NCBI GenBank assembly: GCA_009377375.1
Contig: WHUE01000031.1
Span: 1 to 36,698 of the forward strand
From: Alphaproteobacteria bacterium
GTDB taxonomy: Bacteria; Pseudomonadota; Alphaproteobacteria; MPNO01; UBA2964
Direction of reading: 5' to 3'
Length of the DNA: 36,698 nucleotides
In this document: positions 16,407-25,162 of the stretch, piece after piece
Position numbering within the stretch: the stretch's first letter is position 1
Layout: the number at the start of each line of letters is the position of its first letter
The notes under the pieces: model-generated
Told to the model about the DNA's origin: nothing
What the model saw: only the letters and a program-made list of their open reading frames with translations
Databases searched by the model: none
Translations under genes and position numbers: made by a program

Positions 16407-19400
16407 TCAAGGCGCGTGACCGTCCAGAAGCGTATGGGGCAGGGTCATCAGCACCGGCCCGTCGGTCCAGAGAATGGAGCAAGATATTGAAAAACCTGGG
16501 TAAACCTTACGCAGAACGGCGCGGTAGGCGGCCATCTGGCGGAGGTATACCGGGGGCACCGAATCGACGTCCGAAGGGGCCGGCCGGCTGGATTTGTAGT
16601 CCACGATCCCGACCCGGTCCCCGGCCACCACCAGCCGGTCCACCTGGCCCGAGATCACCCGGTCGCCGACGCGGCCCGTCACCGGCACCTCCGCCTTCGA
16701 GCCGGGCGCGAACAGCGCCGCGAAGGCCGGATCCTCCAGCACCGCCAGGGTGACGTCGGCGATCTCCGCCTGCGCCGCCGCGTCCAGCCCGTGGGCCGGG
16801 CGGGCAAGCCAGGTCTCCGCCGCCGCGCGGCGCCCGGCGGGATCGATCTCGGGCAGGGCCTGCAGCAGGGCATGGATCAGCAGGCCGCGCCGGAAGGCGG
16901 CGCCGCGGTCGTCGCCGAGCGGGCTGCGCGGCGGCGGCTCGTCCTCGTCGGGGCGCGACGGGGTGAGCGGGCGCGGCGGCACATCCCCGGCGGGCGGCGG
17001 CGTGGCGGCCCAGCCGGGCAGCGCCACGGCATCGGGCCGGAAGCCGCGCGCGGCGTCCTGTTTCTCCGTCGGCGCGATCTGCGGGCTGACGACGCGCAGC
17101 GCCGCGCCCTCGCCCGCCGGCGGCGCGATCTCCTCCGCCCCCACCCTGTCGCCGTGCCTGAGGCCGTCCTCCACCAGCGCGTGCCAGTTGCCGTCCGACG
17201 CCGCCCTCGCCCCGCGCCAGCCGCAGACATAAAGCCGGTCCTCCGCCCGGGTCATGGCGACGTACAGAAGCCGTCGGTACTCCCGCTCCTGCGCCGCCCG
17301 GGCATCGCCGCGCAGCGCCTCCGCCCTGGCCTCGCGATGGGCGGCGCGGGGGGGCCACAGCATCAGCCCCTCCGCCGTCCACAGCAGCGCGTCCTCGCCC
17401 CTCGGCGTTCGCGCGGTGTCGGGCAGCAGGACGATGGGCGCCTGCAACCCCTTGGAGCCGTGCACCGTCATCACCCGCACCTCGTCGCGCGTCGCCTGCT
17501 CCAGGTCGCGCTTCACCTCGACCTCGCCGCGGCCGAGCCAGTGGAGGAAATGCTGCAGGGACGGCGCGTGGACGCGCTCGAACTCGAGCGCGCTGCCCAT
17601 GAACTCGTCGATGGGATCGCCGGCCTCGGGGCCGAGCCGGCCGAGGATTTTCTTCCGCCCGCCCTCCTGCCCCGCGCGGCCGCCCAGCACCTCGGCGTAA
17701 AGCTCGAAAGGCGGCACGAAATCCGCCCGCGCCATCAGCCCGCCGAGGTACCGGTATGCCTCCGCCCAGCCCGCCCGCTCGTCCGCGCGGCGGCGCAGCG
17801 CGTGCCACAGGAATTCCCCCCTCTCGCGCGGCCAGGCGAGATCGAACAGTGACTCCTCGTCGAGCCCGATCAACGGCCCCTTGAGCACGGTGGCGAGGGT
17901 CAGGTCGTCCTCGGGCAACAGCAGCGCCTCGCCCAGCGCCACCAGGTCGCGCACGGCGAGCTGCTCGGTCAGCACCATGCGGTCCACGCCGGCCACGGGC
18001 ACGTCGCGCTGCTTCAGCGCGCGCACCATCTCGTCCACGAACGCGCCGCGCTGGCGCACCAGCACCATGACGTCGCCCGGCCGGATCGCCCGGCCGCGCG
18101 ACGGCAGCACCTCGCCGCTCGCGATCCACCCGGCGATCTTTTCCGCCAGCATCCGGGCCAGCGCCGCCGCCGGGTCGGAGGCCGCGCGGCGTTCCACCGG
18201 CGGTGTCCAGGCGTCCAGCTCGGCGCGGTCGCCGGGGGAGAGCATCGGCCACAGCTCGACCGTCCCCGACTGGCCGGCGCGGTAGGGGATATGCTCGATG
18301 GTCTCGCCCTCGCCCAGGACGCCGTCGCGCGCGCCGCCGCGGGAGAACACCGCGTCGACCGCCGCCAGCACCGGCGGCGTCGAGCGGAAGGAGATATGCA
18401 GGTCGATGTCCTTCCAGGCGAGCGCGGCCGCCCGCGCGCGCGCGGCGAAATGCGCGCGCATGCGCTCGAACGCCGCCGGGTCGGCGCGCTGGAAGCTGTA
18501 GATCGACTGCTTGCGGTCGCCGACGGCGAAGACGGTGCGCACGCCTTCGCGCGCGCCCTCGCCGGCAAAGAACTCCTCGGCCAGCGCGGCGATCACGTCC
18601 CACTGCTCCGGGTTGGTGTCCTGCGCCTCGTCGATCAGGATGTGATCGATGCCTTCGTCGAGCTTGTACATCACCCAGGACGCCCCGCCGTCCCTGTGCA
18701 GCAGGTCGCGGGCGGCGAGGATCAGGTCGTCGTAATCCAGCAAGCCGTGGACGCGCTTGTGGGACTCATAGGCGTCCAGCAGTCCGCGCCCGAGCCGCAG
18801 CAGCGCCGCCGTCGCGTTCGCGGTGATCAGCGCGCGCAGGTGCAGGTCTACCTCGCACAGCCGCGCCGCCTCGCGCCCCAGCACCTCAGCCGCATCCGGT
18901 TCCCGCGCCAGCACCGCCTTGGTGGCGGGGCGCGCGTAAGGCTGCATGTCGGTCGTCAGCAGGCCGCGGCAATAGGCGCGGAAGGTGCCCGCGCGCGTTT
19001 CCGGCGCAGCCAGCCAGGCGGCGACGGCCTCGCCGCGCTCCACATCGGTCTTCGACCCCGTCAGCAGCGCGGCGGCAATGCGCCGAAGCGCGTCGCAATC
19101 GAAACTCGCGTCCTCGCAGGCCTCCTCGATCACCGCTTCGACGGTCTCGCCTTCGGCCACGCCGAGCATGGCCCGGACCGACTCGATGGTCCGGGCCATG
19201 CGGCCGGGCCCGACGGTGAGCGCGCGCAGCCGGGCGCGCTCCGCCGAGAGACGTTGCAGCAGCGTGTCGAACTCGTCCTGGTTGATGCGCGCCGTCACCT
19301 CCGCCAACGCGGCGGCGAGCGCGTCGTCCACGCCGGCCCGCGCGTGGGTCAGCAGCGTGTCGCGCGCCTCCGCCAGCGCCTCGGCCGCGCCGCGTTCGTC

Positions 19401-19853
19401 CATCAGCTGGAAATGCGGCGCGAGACCGGCTTCCAGCGGGAAGCGCGCCAGCAGCGATTCGCAGAAGGCATGGATGGTCTGGATCTTCATCCCGCCCGGC
19501 GCGTCGAGGACACGGGCGAACAGGGAACGGGCGCGGCGCATCAGCGCGGCGTCGGGACGGCGGCCCAGCAGCGCCTCCAGTGCGTCCTCCAGCGCCGCAT
19601 CCTCCATCGTCGCCCATCTGCCGAGATCGCGGTTGACGCGGTTCGCCATCTCCGCCGCCGCGGCGCGGGTGAAGGTGAGGCAGAGCAGGCGGTGCGGCTC
19701 CGTCCCGGTCACCAGCAGCGCGAGTACGCGGTCGGTCAGCACCTTGGTCTTGCCGGTGCCCGCGCTGGCGGACACCCAGACGGAGGCCTGCGGGTCGGCG
19801 GCATTGCGCTGCAACGCGGTGGCTTCCCCGCCGGGATCGCGCACGGCGGTCAT
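16407..19853 (-). CDS. addA: AddA helicase-nuclease (double-strand break repair)
   Basis: Helicase/nuclease subunit of AddAB, which resects double-strand breaks for RecA. 1148 residues, the alphaproteobacterial size. UvrD-type helicase motifs: Walker A ASAGTGKT (29-36), the DEAQDTNPEQWD Walker B, GDRKQSIYSFQRADP (motif III), VMTVHGSKGLQAP (V) and YVAMTRAEDRLYV (VI). The C-terminal nuclease keeps SGQVDRLVV and GIVDYKSS. ATG 19851-19853 forms an ATGA overlap with the addB stop; the long open frame upstream is a shadow of addB. Confidence 0.97.
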   Translation of the reverse strand: MTAVRDPGGEATALQRNAADPQASVWVSASAGTGKTKVLTDRVLALLVTGTEPHRLLCLTFTRAAAAEMANRVNRDLGRWATMEDAALEDALEALLGRRPDAALMRRARSLFARVLDAPGGMKIQTIHAFCESLLARFPLEAGLAPHFQLMDERGAAEALAEARDTLLTHARAGVDDALAAALAEVTARINQDEFDTLLQRLSAERARLRALTVGPGRMARTIESVRAMLGVAEGETVEAVIEEACEDASFDCDALRRIAAALLTGSKTDVERGEAVAAWLAAPETRAGTFRAYCRGLLTTDMQPYARPATKAVLAREPDAAEVLGREAARLCEVDLHLRALITANATAALLRLGRGLLDAYESHKRVHGLLDYDDLILAARDLLHRDGGASWVMYKLDEGIDHILIDEAQDTNPEQWDVIAALAEEFFAGEGAREGVRTVFAVGDRKQSIYSFQRADPAAFERMRAHFAARARAAALAWKDIDLHISFRSTPPVLAAVDAVFSRGGARDGVLGEGETIEHIPYRAGQSGTVELWPMLSPGDRAELDAWTPPVERRAASDPAAALARMLAEKIAGWIASGEVLPSRGRAIRPGDVMVLVRQRGAFVDEMVRALKQRDVPVAGVDRMVLTEQLAVRDLVALGEALLLPEDDLTLATVLKGPLIGLDEESLFDLAWPRERGEFLWHALRRRADERAGWAEAYRYLGGLMARADFVPPFELYAEVLGGRAGQEGGRKKILGRLGPEAGDPIDEFMGSALEFERVHAPSLQHFLHWLGRGEVEVKRDLEQATRDEVRVMTVHGSKGLQAPIVLLPDTARTPRGEDALLWTAEGLMLWPPRAAHREARAEALRGDARAAQEREYRRLLYVAMTRAEDRLYVCGWRGARAASDGNWHALVEDGLRHGDRVGAEEIAPPAGEGAALRVVSPQIAPTEKQDAARGFRPDAVALPGWAATPPPAGDVPPRPLTPSRPDEDEPPPRSPLGDDRGAAFRRGLLIHALLQALPEIDPAGRRAAAETWLARPAHGLDAAAQAEIADVTLAVLEDPAFAALFAPGSKAEVPVTGRVGDRVISGQVDRLVVAGDRVGIVDYKSSRPAPSDVDSVPPVYLRQMAAYRAVLRKVYPGFSISCSILWTDGPVLMTLPHTLLDGHAP

Positions 19854-22852
19854 CCGCCGTCCTCCCCGCCGGGGACCGACCATTCCTGCACACGGGCAAG
19901 GTGGTCGTATTGGGGCCAGTCCGGCGCGAAGACCGGGTCGGGATGCGAAAGGTAGGGCGTGTCCGCGTCGTCGAACCGGGCGACCAGCGCGGCCAGACCG
20001 GCGCGGGCGGCGGCGGCGAGCGCCGCGATGTCCTTGCCGGCGGGCTTGATCTCGCCCGCCGTCTCGCCCCCGGTCAGCCGCCAGAATTCCAGCCGCGCCA
20101 CCGCATCGCCCTTGACCTCGAACCCGCCCGCCAGCGCGATGGCGGCTTCCAGCGGAAGCTGCGGCGAGAACCCCGCCTCGACCATCTTCTGGCTCGGCAC
20201 GGAGCCGGTCTTGTAGTCGATGATCGACAGCGCGCCGCTCTTCAGCCGGTCCACCCGATCGGCGAAGGCCGTCAGCCGGAATTCGCCGCCGGGGGCGTCG
20301 ATCCTCATCTCGCCGCGCAGCTCCGTGCGGGTCTCGGCCACGCTCTCCCGGTAGCGCGATTCCTCCACCACAAACCACTCGGCAATGCGGGCGAAGCGGG
20401 GCCACCAGAAGGCGGCGACGCCGGGGCGGGACAGCGCCTCGCCGAACGCGTCGCGCCCCAGCGCCGTCAGCCGGTCGAGCGCGTCCGCCGGCATCGCACC
20501 GGGATATTCGCGGACGAAGCGGTCCAGCGCATCGTGGATGAAGGTGCCGCGCTCCGCCGCGCCCGGATCGGCGTCGATGGGGTCGAGCGGGGAGAGGCGC
20601 AGGATGTGCCGCGCATAGATCGAGTAGGGATCGCGCATCCAGGTCTCCACCTGGGTCACCGACAGACGCCGCGGCCGCGCCGCCACCGGCGGGCACGGCG
20701 CCGGCGGGGCCACCGGGCGTGGCGGGCCGTCCGGCGCATCCAGCGCCGCCTGCCAGCCGAGCCAGGGAGCATCGGCGTCGACCGCCTCCAGCGCGGCGCG
20801 CGCGGCCTCGCCACCGATGGCTTCCAGCGCGTTGCCCAGCCGCGACAGCCAGCGCGATGGCACGGTGGGCGTGCCGCCGACGCGGTCGGCACGGGTCAGC
20901 AGCACCTCGCGGGCGCAGAAGAGCTGGGCGAAATCGTGCGCGGCAAGGCCGATGCGGCGCTCATGCGGCGGCAGGCCGAACCGGGTGCGCATCGGGCGGC
21001 TCATCCACGGGTCGGCGTCGGGCTCGGAGGGCCAGGTGCCCTCGTTCAGCCCGCCGAGACAGACGAGATCGGCGTGCTGGAGCCGCGCTTCCAGCGGCCC
21101 CCAGATATGCAGCCGCGGATGCCGGCCGTAGCGCGGCCGCACGGTGCGCCCGGCCATGCAGGCCTCCAGCAGGGCGGGGTAATCGGCGGGCGCGATCGGC
21201 TCCAGCGCGGAGGCCGCGTCCGACAGCTCGGCGACGAAGGCGGCTGCCGCCTCCCCCGCATCGCCGGCCCAAAGCCGCGCCGCGCCGGGCACGCCGTCGC
21301 CGGCGGCCAGCGCTTCCGCCGCCGCCACATGCAGGGTGAGCAGATCCGGCACGGGCCGCGGGTCGGGCGCAGCCATCGCCGTCATCAGCGGCGCCAGCCG
21401 CGCCGCCAGCCCATCCAGCCAGGGCAGCAGGGCGACGGCGGCGTCCCGTTCCCGGTCGTCCTCGTTCCCGGCGCGGGCCCGCAGCACGGCGCGCACCCCC
21501 GCCAGCCCGGCCCCCGGCCGGGGGCCGCGCAGCGCGAGCCGTTCGAGCGCCCGCGCCTTCGCGCGGAACGAGGCCGCGCTTTCTCCGCCCAGCGCCAGCG
21601 GATGCTTGAGCACGGCGAGCAGGGCCGCTGGCGCGGCCTGCTCCACCGCCATGCCGGCCAGCAGCCGCAGCCACGCGCCCGGCGGGGTCTCGGCCAGCGA
21701 GCGGCCGGCGGAATCGTCGATGGCAATGCCCCAACGTCCCAGCTCCGCCGCGACGCGGCGCGCCAGCGTGCGGTCGGGCGTGACCAGCGCGGCGGTGCGC
21801 GACGGCGTCTCCAGCGCGCGGCGCAGGGCGAGCGCGATGGCCTGCGCTTCCTCGTGCTGGCCGGCGCAGATCACCAACCGCACCCCGTCCAGCGCCGCGC
21901 CCGTGTCCAGCGCGGGCGCGGGCGGCGCGTCCACGTCGTCGCGCGGCTGGCGCAGCGCGCAGGCGAGCAGCGCGGCGCGGACGGGCGGCGAGGCCGGGGC
22001 GACATCGTGCGCCCAGTCCGGCACCCGGTCCGGGTCCACGCCGATCCGCGCCAGCAGCCGCGCCATGCCGTATTGCGGATGGGTGGGGCCGAGACGCGCC
22101 GCATCCTCCGCCGTCAGCGCGGTATCGAGTCCGGGCAGCACCACCGCGCCGTCCGGCAGCCCGGCGACGGTCTCCAGCAACGCCGCGGTCGCCGGGATCG
22201 AGCCGGTGGACCCGGCAGCGATCACCGGTCCCGGGGGCGGGTTCGCGGCCCAGTCGGCAGAGCGGGCGTCCAGCAGGCGGTTGCGGCGCTCGGCGGGGTC
22301 GATGCAGCCCTCGCGCGCCAGCAGCGCCGGCCAGGCCTCCGTCACCAGCTTGAGGAACTCGAGCGTGATCTCCCAGTGGACGGCGTAGCCGTCGCCCTCC
22401 ACCAGCGCGGCGAGACGGTCGAAGGAGAGCCGTTCCGTCTGCACCTGGTCGAGCAGGTCGGCCAGCCCTTCGGCGAGCAGGGCGGCGCGGGCGGGGGTGA
22501 TGCGCTCGTCCAGCGGGCCGCGCAGCGCGAGGATGCGCCGCGCCAGCATCATCCGGCGGCGCAGGTCGGGGATCGCCGGCGGCAGGGTCGCGGCGCCGGG
22601 CCCCGCCGTCACGTCGTCGGCCTCGTCCAGCTCGCCCAGCGGAGCCATGCGCGGCAGCAGCAGCGCCGCCCCTTCCGACTGGCGCAGGAATGCATCGGCC
22701 AGCGCGCGCCCGGCACGGCGGGTCGGCAGCAGCACGGTGGCCTCGGCGAGCCCCAGCGGATCGCCGCGGAACCGCGCCAACAGCCCGCGCGCCAGCGCAT
22801 CGACAAAAGGCACGCCGGGCGGGATGGTGAAGACGCGGGGCGCGCCCGCCAT
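19850..22852 (-). CDS. addB: AddB nuclease subunit (double-strand break repair)
   Basis: Partner of AddA, with an inactive helicase fold and a C-terminal nuclease. 1000 residues, of the alphaproteobacterial type. N-terminal VLLPTRRAGRALADAF resembles the degenerate helicase start. The nuclease region has ERGTFIHDALDRF, FADRVDRL and the catalytic SIIDYKTGSVPS. No cysteine is seen from the nuclease region to the C-terminus, so the four-Cys iron-sulfur cluster known from Bacillus AddB appears absent. The addA start overlaps its stop (ATGA). It follows murU after 6 bases. Confidence 0.95.
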   Translation of the reverse strand: MAGAPRVFTIPPGVPFVDALARGLLARFRGDPLGLAEATVLLPTRRAGRALADAFLRQSEGAALLLPRMAPLGELDEADDVTAGPGAATLPPAIPDLRRRMMLARRILALRGPLDERITPARAALLAEGLADLLDQVQTERLSFDRLAALVEGDGYAVHWEITLEFLKLVTEAWPALLAREGCIDPAERRNRLLDARSADWAANPPPGPVIAAGSTGSIPATAALLETVAGLPDGAVVLPGLDTALTAEDAARLGPTHPQYGMARLLARIGVDPDRVPDWAHDVAPASPPVRAALLACALRQPRDDVDAPPAPALDTGAALDGVRLVICAGQHEEAQAIALALRRALETPSRTAALVTPDRTLARRVAAELGRWGIAIDDSAGRSLAETPPGAWLRLLAGMAVEQAAPAALLAVLKHPLALGGESAASFRAKARALERLALRGPRPGAGLAGVRAVLRARAGNEDDRERDAAVALLPWLDGLAARLAPLMTAMAAPDPRPVPDLLTLHVAAAEALAAGDGVPGAARLWAGDAGEAAAAFVAELSDAASALEPIAPADYPALLEACMAGRTVRPRYGRHPRLHIWGPLEARLQHADLVCLGGLNEGTWPSEPDADPWMSRPMRTRFGLPPHERRIGLAAHDFAQLFCAREVLLTRADRVGGTPTVPSRWLSRLGNALEAIGGEAARAALEAVDADAPWLGWQAALDAPDGPPRPVAPPAPCPPVAARPRRLSVTQVETWMRDPYSIYARHILRLSPLDPIDADPGAAERGTFIHDALDRFVREYPGAMPADALDRLTALGRDAFGEALSRPGVAAFWWPRFARIAEWFVVEESRYRESVAETRTELRGEMRIDAPGGEFRLTAFADRVDRLKSGALSIIDYKTGSVPSQKMVEAGFSPQLPLEAAIALAGGFEVKGDAVARLEFWRLTGGETAGEIKPAGKDIAALAAAARAGLAALVARFDDADTPYLSHPDPVFAPDWPQYDHLARVQEWSVPGGEDGG

Positions 22853-22858
22853 CGTCCC

Positions 22859-23602
22859 CTACCCGCCCGCGATTCGCGCCGCGGGCCGCGCCGCGATCAG
22901 CCGTTCGGCCTCCGCCAGCGCGGCCGGGGTACCGACATGGTACCAGGCGGCGTCGTGCGCCAGCCCGAACAGGCGGCCAGCCGCGAGCGCGGCGTCGAAC
23001 AGCAGGTTCAGCGAGAACGCGCCGGCCGGCGCGCCGGCGAACAGGCGGGGATGAAGAATCTGGACCCCGGTGAAGACATAGGGCGCGGCGGCGCCGTCGC
23101 GGCGGCGCAGCCTGCCGTCGCCGTCGCGGGCGAAGTCGCCCGCGCCGTCATAACCCGGCGCGGCGTCCACGGGTTGCAGCAGCAGCAGCGCGTCCATCGC
23201 CCCATCGTCCCACGACGCGGCGAGTCGCGAAAGCGCGGGCGTCGGCCCGTCCTCCCACGCGATGTCGGCATTGACGACGAAGAAGGCCTCGCCGCCGAGC
23301 GCGGGCAGCGCGCGGGCGACCCCGCCACCGGTTTCCAGCAGGTCGTCCTCGCGCGAGATCACGATGCGCGGGGCGGCGCGGCCGGCCAGATGCGCCTCGA
23401 TCATCTGCGGCAGGTAGTGCGTGTTGACCACGGCGTCCGTCACCCCGACGTCGGCCAGCGCATCCAGCGCGCGGTCGAGCAGCGTGCGACCGGCCAGCGG
23501 CACCAGCGGCTTCGGCATGGTCTCGGTGATCGGGCGCATGCGCAGCCCGAGCCCCGCGGCCAGCACCATGGCATGGCGGGGGGCGCGGCGGGGGGCGGTC
23601 AC
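22859..23602 (-). CDS. murU: MurNAc-1-phosphate uridylyltransferase-like nucleotidyltransferase
   Basis: 247-residue sugar-phosphate nucleotidyltransferase. In the cell-wall recycling route of Pseudomonas, MurU makes UDP-MurNAc from MurNAc-1-P supplied by AmgK, and the adjacency to amgK supports the same role here. The signature LAAGLGLRMRP (14-24) is followed by KPLVPLAGR; VVNADIAWED carries the metal-binding Asp, and FSLNLLFD and WYHVGTP are family features. GTG 23600-23602 overlaps the amgK stop (GTGA); Met12 is an alternative start. Confidence 0.88.
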   Translation of the reverse strand: MTAPRRAPRHAMVLAAGLGLRMRPITETMPKPLVPLAGRTLLDRALDALADVGVTDAVVNTHYLPQMIEAHLAGRAAPRIVISREDDLLETGGGVARALPALGGEAFFVVNADIAWEDGPTPALSRLAASWDDGAMDALLLLQPVDAAPGYDGAGDFARDGDGRLRRRDGAAAPYVFTGVQILHPRLFAGAPAGAFSLNLLFDAALAAGRLFGLAHDAAWYHVGTPAALAEAERLIAARPAARIAGG

Positions 23603-24606
23603 GAAGCGACCTTTGGCGCACGGCGAGCGTCCGGCGGGATGTGGGCGTCGAACCAGGCGCGCAGCGCCGACAGCGACGGGTGCGCCAGAGACCGCTCCAG
23701 CAGCCGCCAGACACGCGGGATATGCGACAGATAGCCCGGCTTGCCGTCGCGGTCGCAGAGCCGCGTGAAGATGCCGATCACCTTGGCGTGGCGCTGCGCG
23801 CCGAGGATCGCCATCGCGCGCATCAGCCCGTCGCGGTCGATGCCGTACAAGGCGGCGCAGTAACGGTCGATGACCGCCTGGCGCAAGCCGTCGGCGATGT
23901 CGCGCCGCGCGTCCTCCACCAGCGAGACGAGGTCGTAGGCGGCGGGCCCGTGAAGCGCGTCCTGGAAATCCAGCAGGCCGCAGGCGGCGACGCCGTGCCG
24001 CCCCTCCAGCCGGATCAGGTTGTCGACGTGGAAATCGCGCAGCACCAGGGTGCGCGGCGCGTCGGCGAGCCCGCGGAAGGCGAGCCGCCACAGATCGTCG
24101 TATTCCCGCGCGGTGGCCGGGGGCAGCGGCGCGCCGAGCGCGCGCGGCGCATACCATTTCGCCAGCAGCCGCGCCTCGCGCAGCAGCGCCGCCTCGTCAT
24201 AGGGCGCGAGCCCGGCCGGCACGGCCTCGGATTCGTCGCGCCGGTGCAGATCGACCAGCAGGTCGCAGGCCAGCATGTAGAGCGCGGTCTCGTCCGCGCC
24301 GCGCGCGAGAAGCCGCGTGAAGGTGTCGTCGCCGAAATCCTCCAGCAGCAGCAGCCCGGCCCCGGCGTCCTCCGCCACGATCCCGGGCGCGCTGTAGCCG
24401 AGGGCGCGCAGATGGCGGCAGATGGCGGCGAAGGGGCGCACGTCCTCGCCGGGCGGCGGAGCGTCCATCAGGACCGCACGCGCCGCCCCCTGCGCCAGAC
24501 GGTCGTAGCGGCGGAACGAGGCGTCGGCGGCCAGCGCGGCGCGCGCCGCGCCGCCCCAGCCGGCGCGGTCGAGAAAGGCCGCGATCAGGGCGGCGCGGTC
24601 AGCCAT
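23599..24606 (-). CDS. amgK: N-acetylmuramate/N-acetylglucosamine kinase-like phosphotransferase
   Basis: 335-residue member of the aminoglycoside-phosphotransferase (APH) fold. AmgK phosphorylates the anomeric hydroxyl of MurNAc and GlcNAc released from peptidoglycan. The catalytic loop VLRDFHVDNLI and the metal-binding LLDFQDAL are present, followed by PAAYDLVSLVEDAR typical of the family. It overlaps tsaE by 8 bases and murU by 3, so the three are probably coupled. Older annotations sometimes call this gene just 'phosphotransferase'; the murU neighbour is what makes the specific call. Confidence 0.88.
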   Translation of the reverse strand: MADRAALIAAFLDRAGWGGAARAALAADASFRRYDRLAQGAARAVLMDAPPPGEDVRPFAAICRHLRALGYSAPGIVAEDAGAGLLLLEDFGDDTFTRLLARGADETALYMLACDLLVDLHRRDESEAVPAGLAPYDEAALLREARLLAKWYAPRALGAPLPPATAREYDDLWRLAFRGLADAPRTLVLRDFHVDNLIRLEGRHGVAACGLLDFQDALHGPAAYDLVSLVEDARRDIADGLRQAVIDRYCAALYGIDRDGLMRAMAILGAQRHAKVIGIFTRLCDRDGKPGYLSHIPRVWRLLERSLAHPSLSALRAWFDAHIPPDARRAPKVAS

Positions 24607-25108
24607 CGCCGTCCTCCAGCAGCGCCGCCAGCCGGTCTTTCCAGCGACCGAAAGGCGTGATCTCCGCCACCCGCGATTCCGGCGTCCGCCCGGGAAACAG
24701 CGCGATCTCGGCCCGTTCCGGCGGCAGGAAGTCGCCGAGCCGGTCCGGCCACTCGATCAGCGACACGCCGCCCGAGAAGGCATCCTCGATGCCCAGCTCC
24801 CATGCTTCTTCCGGCGCGGTGAGCCGGTAGAGGTCGAAATGATGGATGGTCAGCCCGCCGACGGCGTAGCCCTGCACGAGGGTGAAGGTGGGCGACGGAA
24901 CCTCCTGCTCGCCGAGCCCGGCGTCGCGCGCCGCGGCCTGGATGAATGCCCGGGCGAAGGCGGTCTTGCCCGCCCCGAGCACGCCGCTGAGCGCCAGCAC
25001 GTCGCCCGCGCAGGCACCCTTCGCGAAGCGGGCGGCCAGCGCCTCGGTCGCCGCCATGTCGGCCAGATCGAGCCGGCGCCGCGCGCCGGAAACACGCGTC
25101 CCTGCCAT
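24599..25108 (-). CDS. tsaE: tRNA t6A biosynthesis ATPase TsaE
   Basis: ATPase of the TsaBDE complex that makes threonylcarbamoyladenosine at tRNA position 37. 169 residues. Walker A GVLGAGKT (42-49), then VPSPTFTLVQGY and HHFDLYRL, the conserved switch and Walker B-side motifs, and IEWPDRLGDFLP. The start at ATG 25108 gives a short variable lead. It is 54 bases past the PAS kinase stop, and its end overlaps amgK by 8 bases. Confidence 0.95.
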   Translation of the reverse strand: MAGTRVSGARRRLDLADMAATEALAARFAKGACAGDVLALSGVLGAGKTAFARAFIQAAARDAGLGEQEVPSPTFTLVQGYAVGGLTIHHFDLYRLTAPEEAWELGIEDAFSGGVSLIEWPDRLGDFLPPERAEIALFPGRTPESRVAEITPFGRWKDRLAALLEDGDG

Positions 25109-25162
25109 CGGTCGCTTGTAGCGGGGCCGCGCGATTCCCGCAATGTCCGTATAAGTCGGGGC

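Noticed and set aside
19854-20696. N-terminal extension of addA
   Set aside because: The open frame continues only because of GC bias; the ATGA overlap with addB and the typical AddA start fix the beginning at 19853.
19901-23734. Very long open frame on the plus strand (about 1277 codons)
   Set aside because: It lies antisense to addB and murU, which have clear family motifs. Its product is low-complexity Arg/Gly/Gln-rich, the usual shadow in GC-rich DNA.
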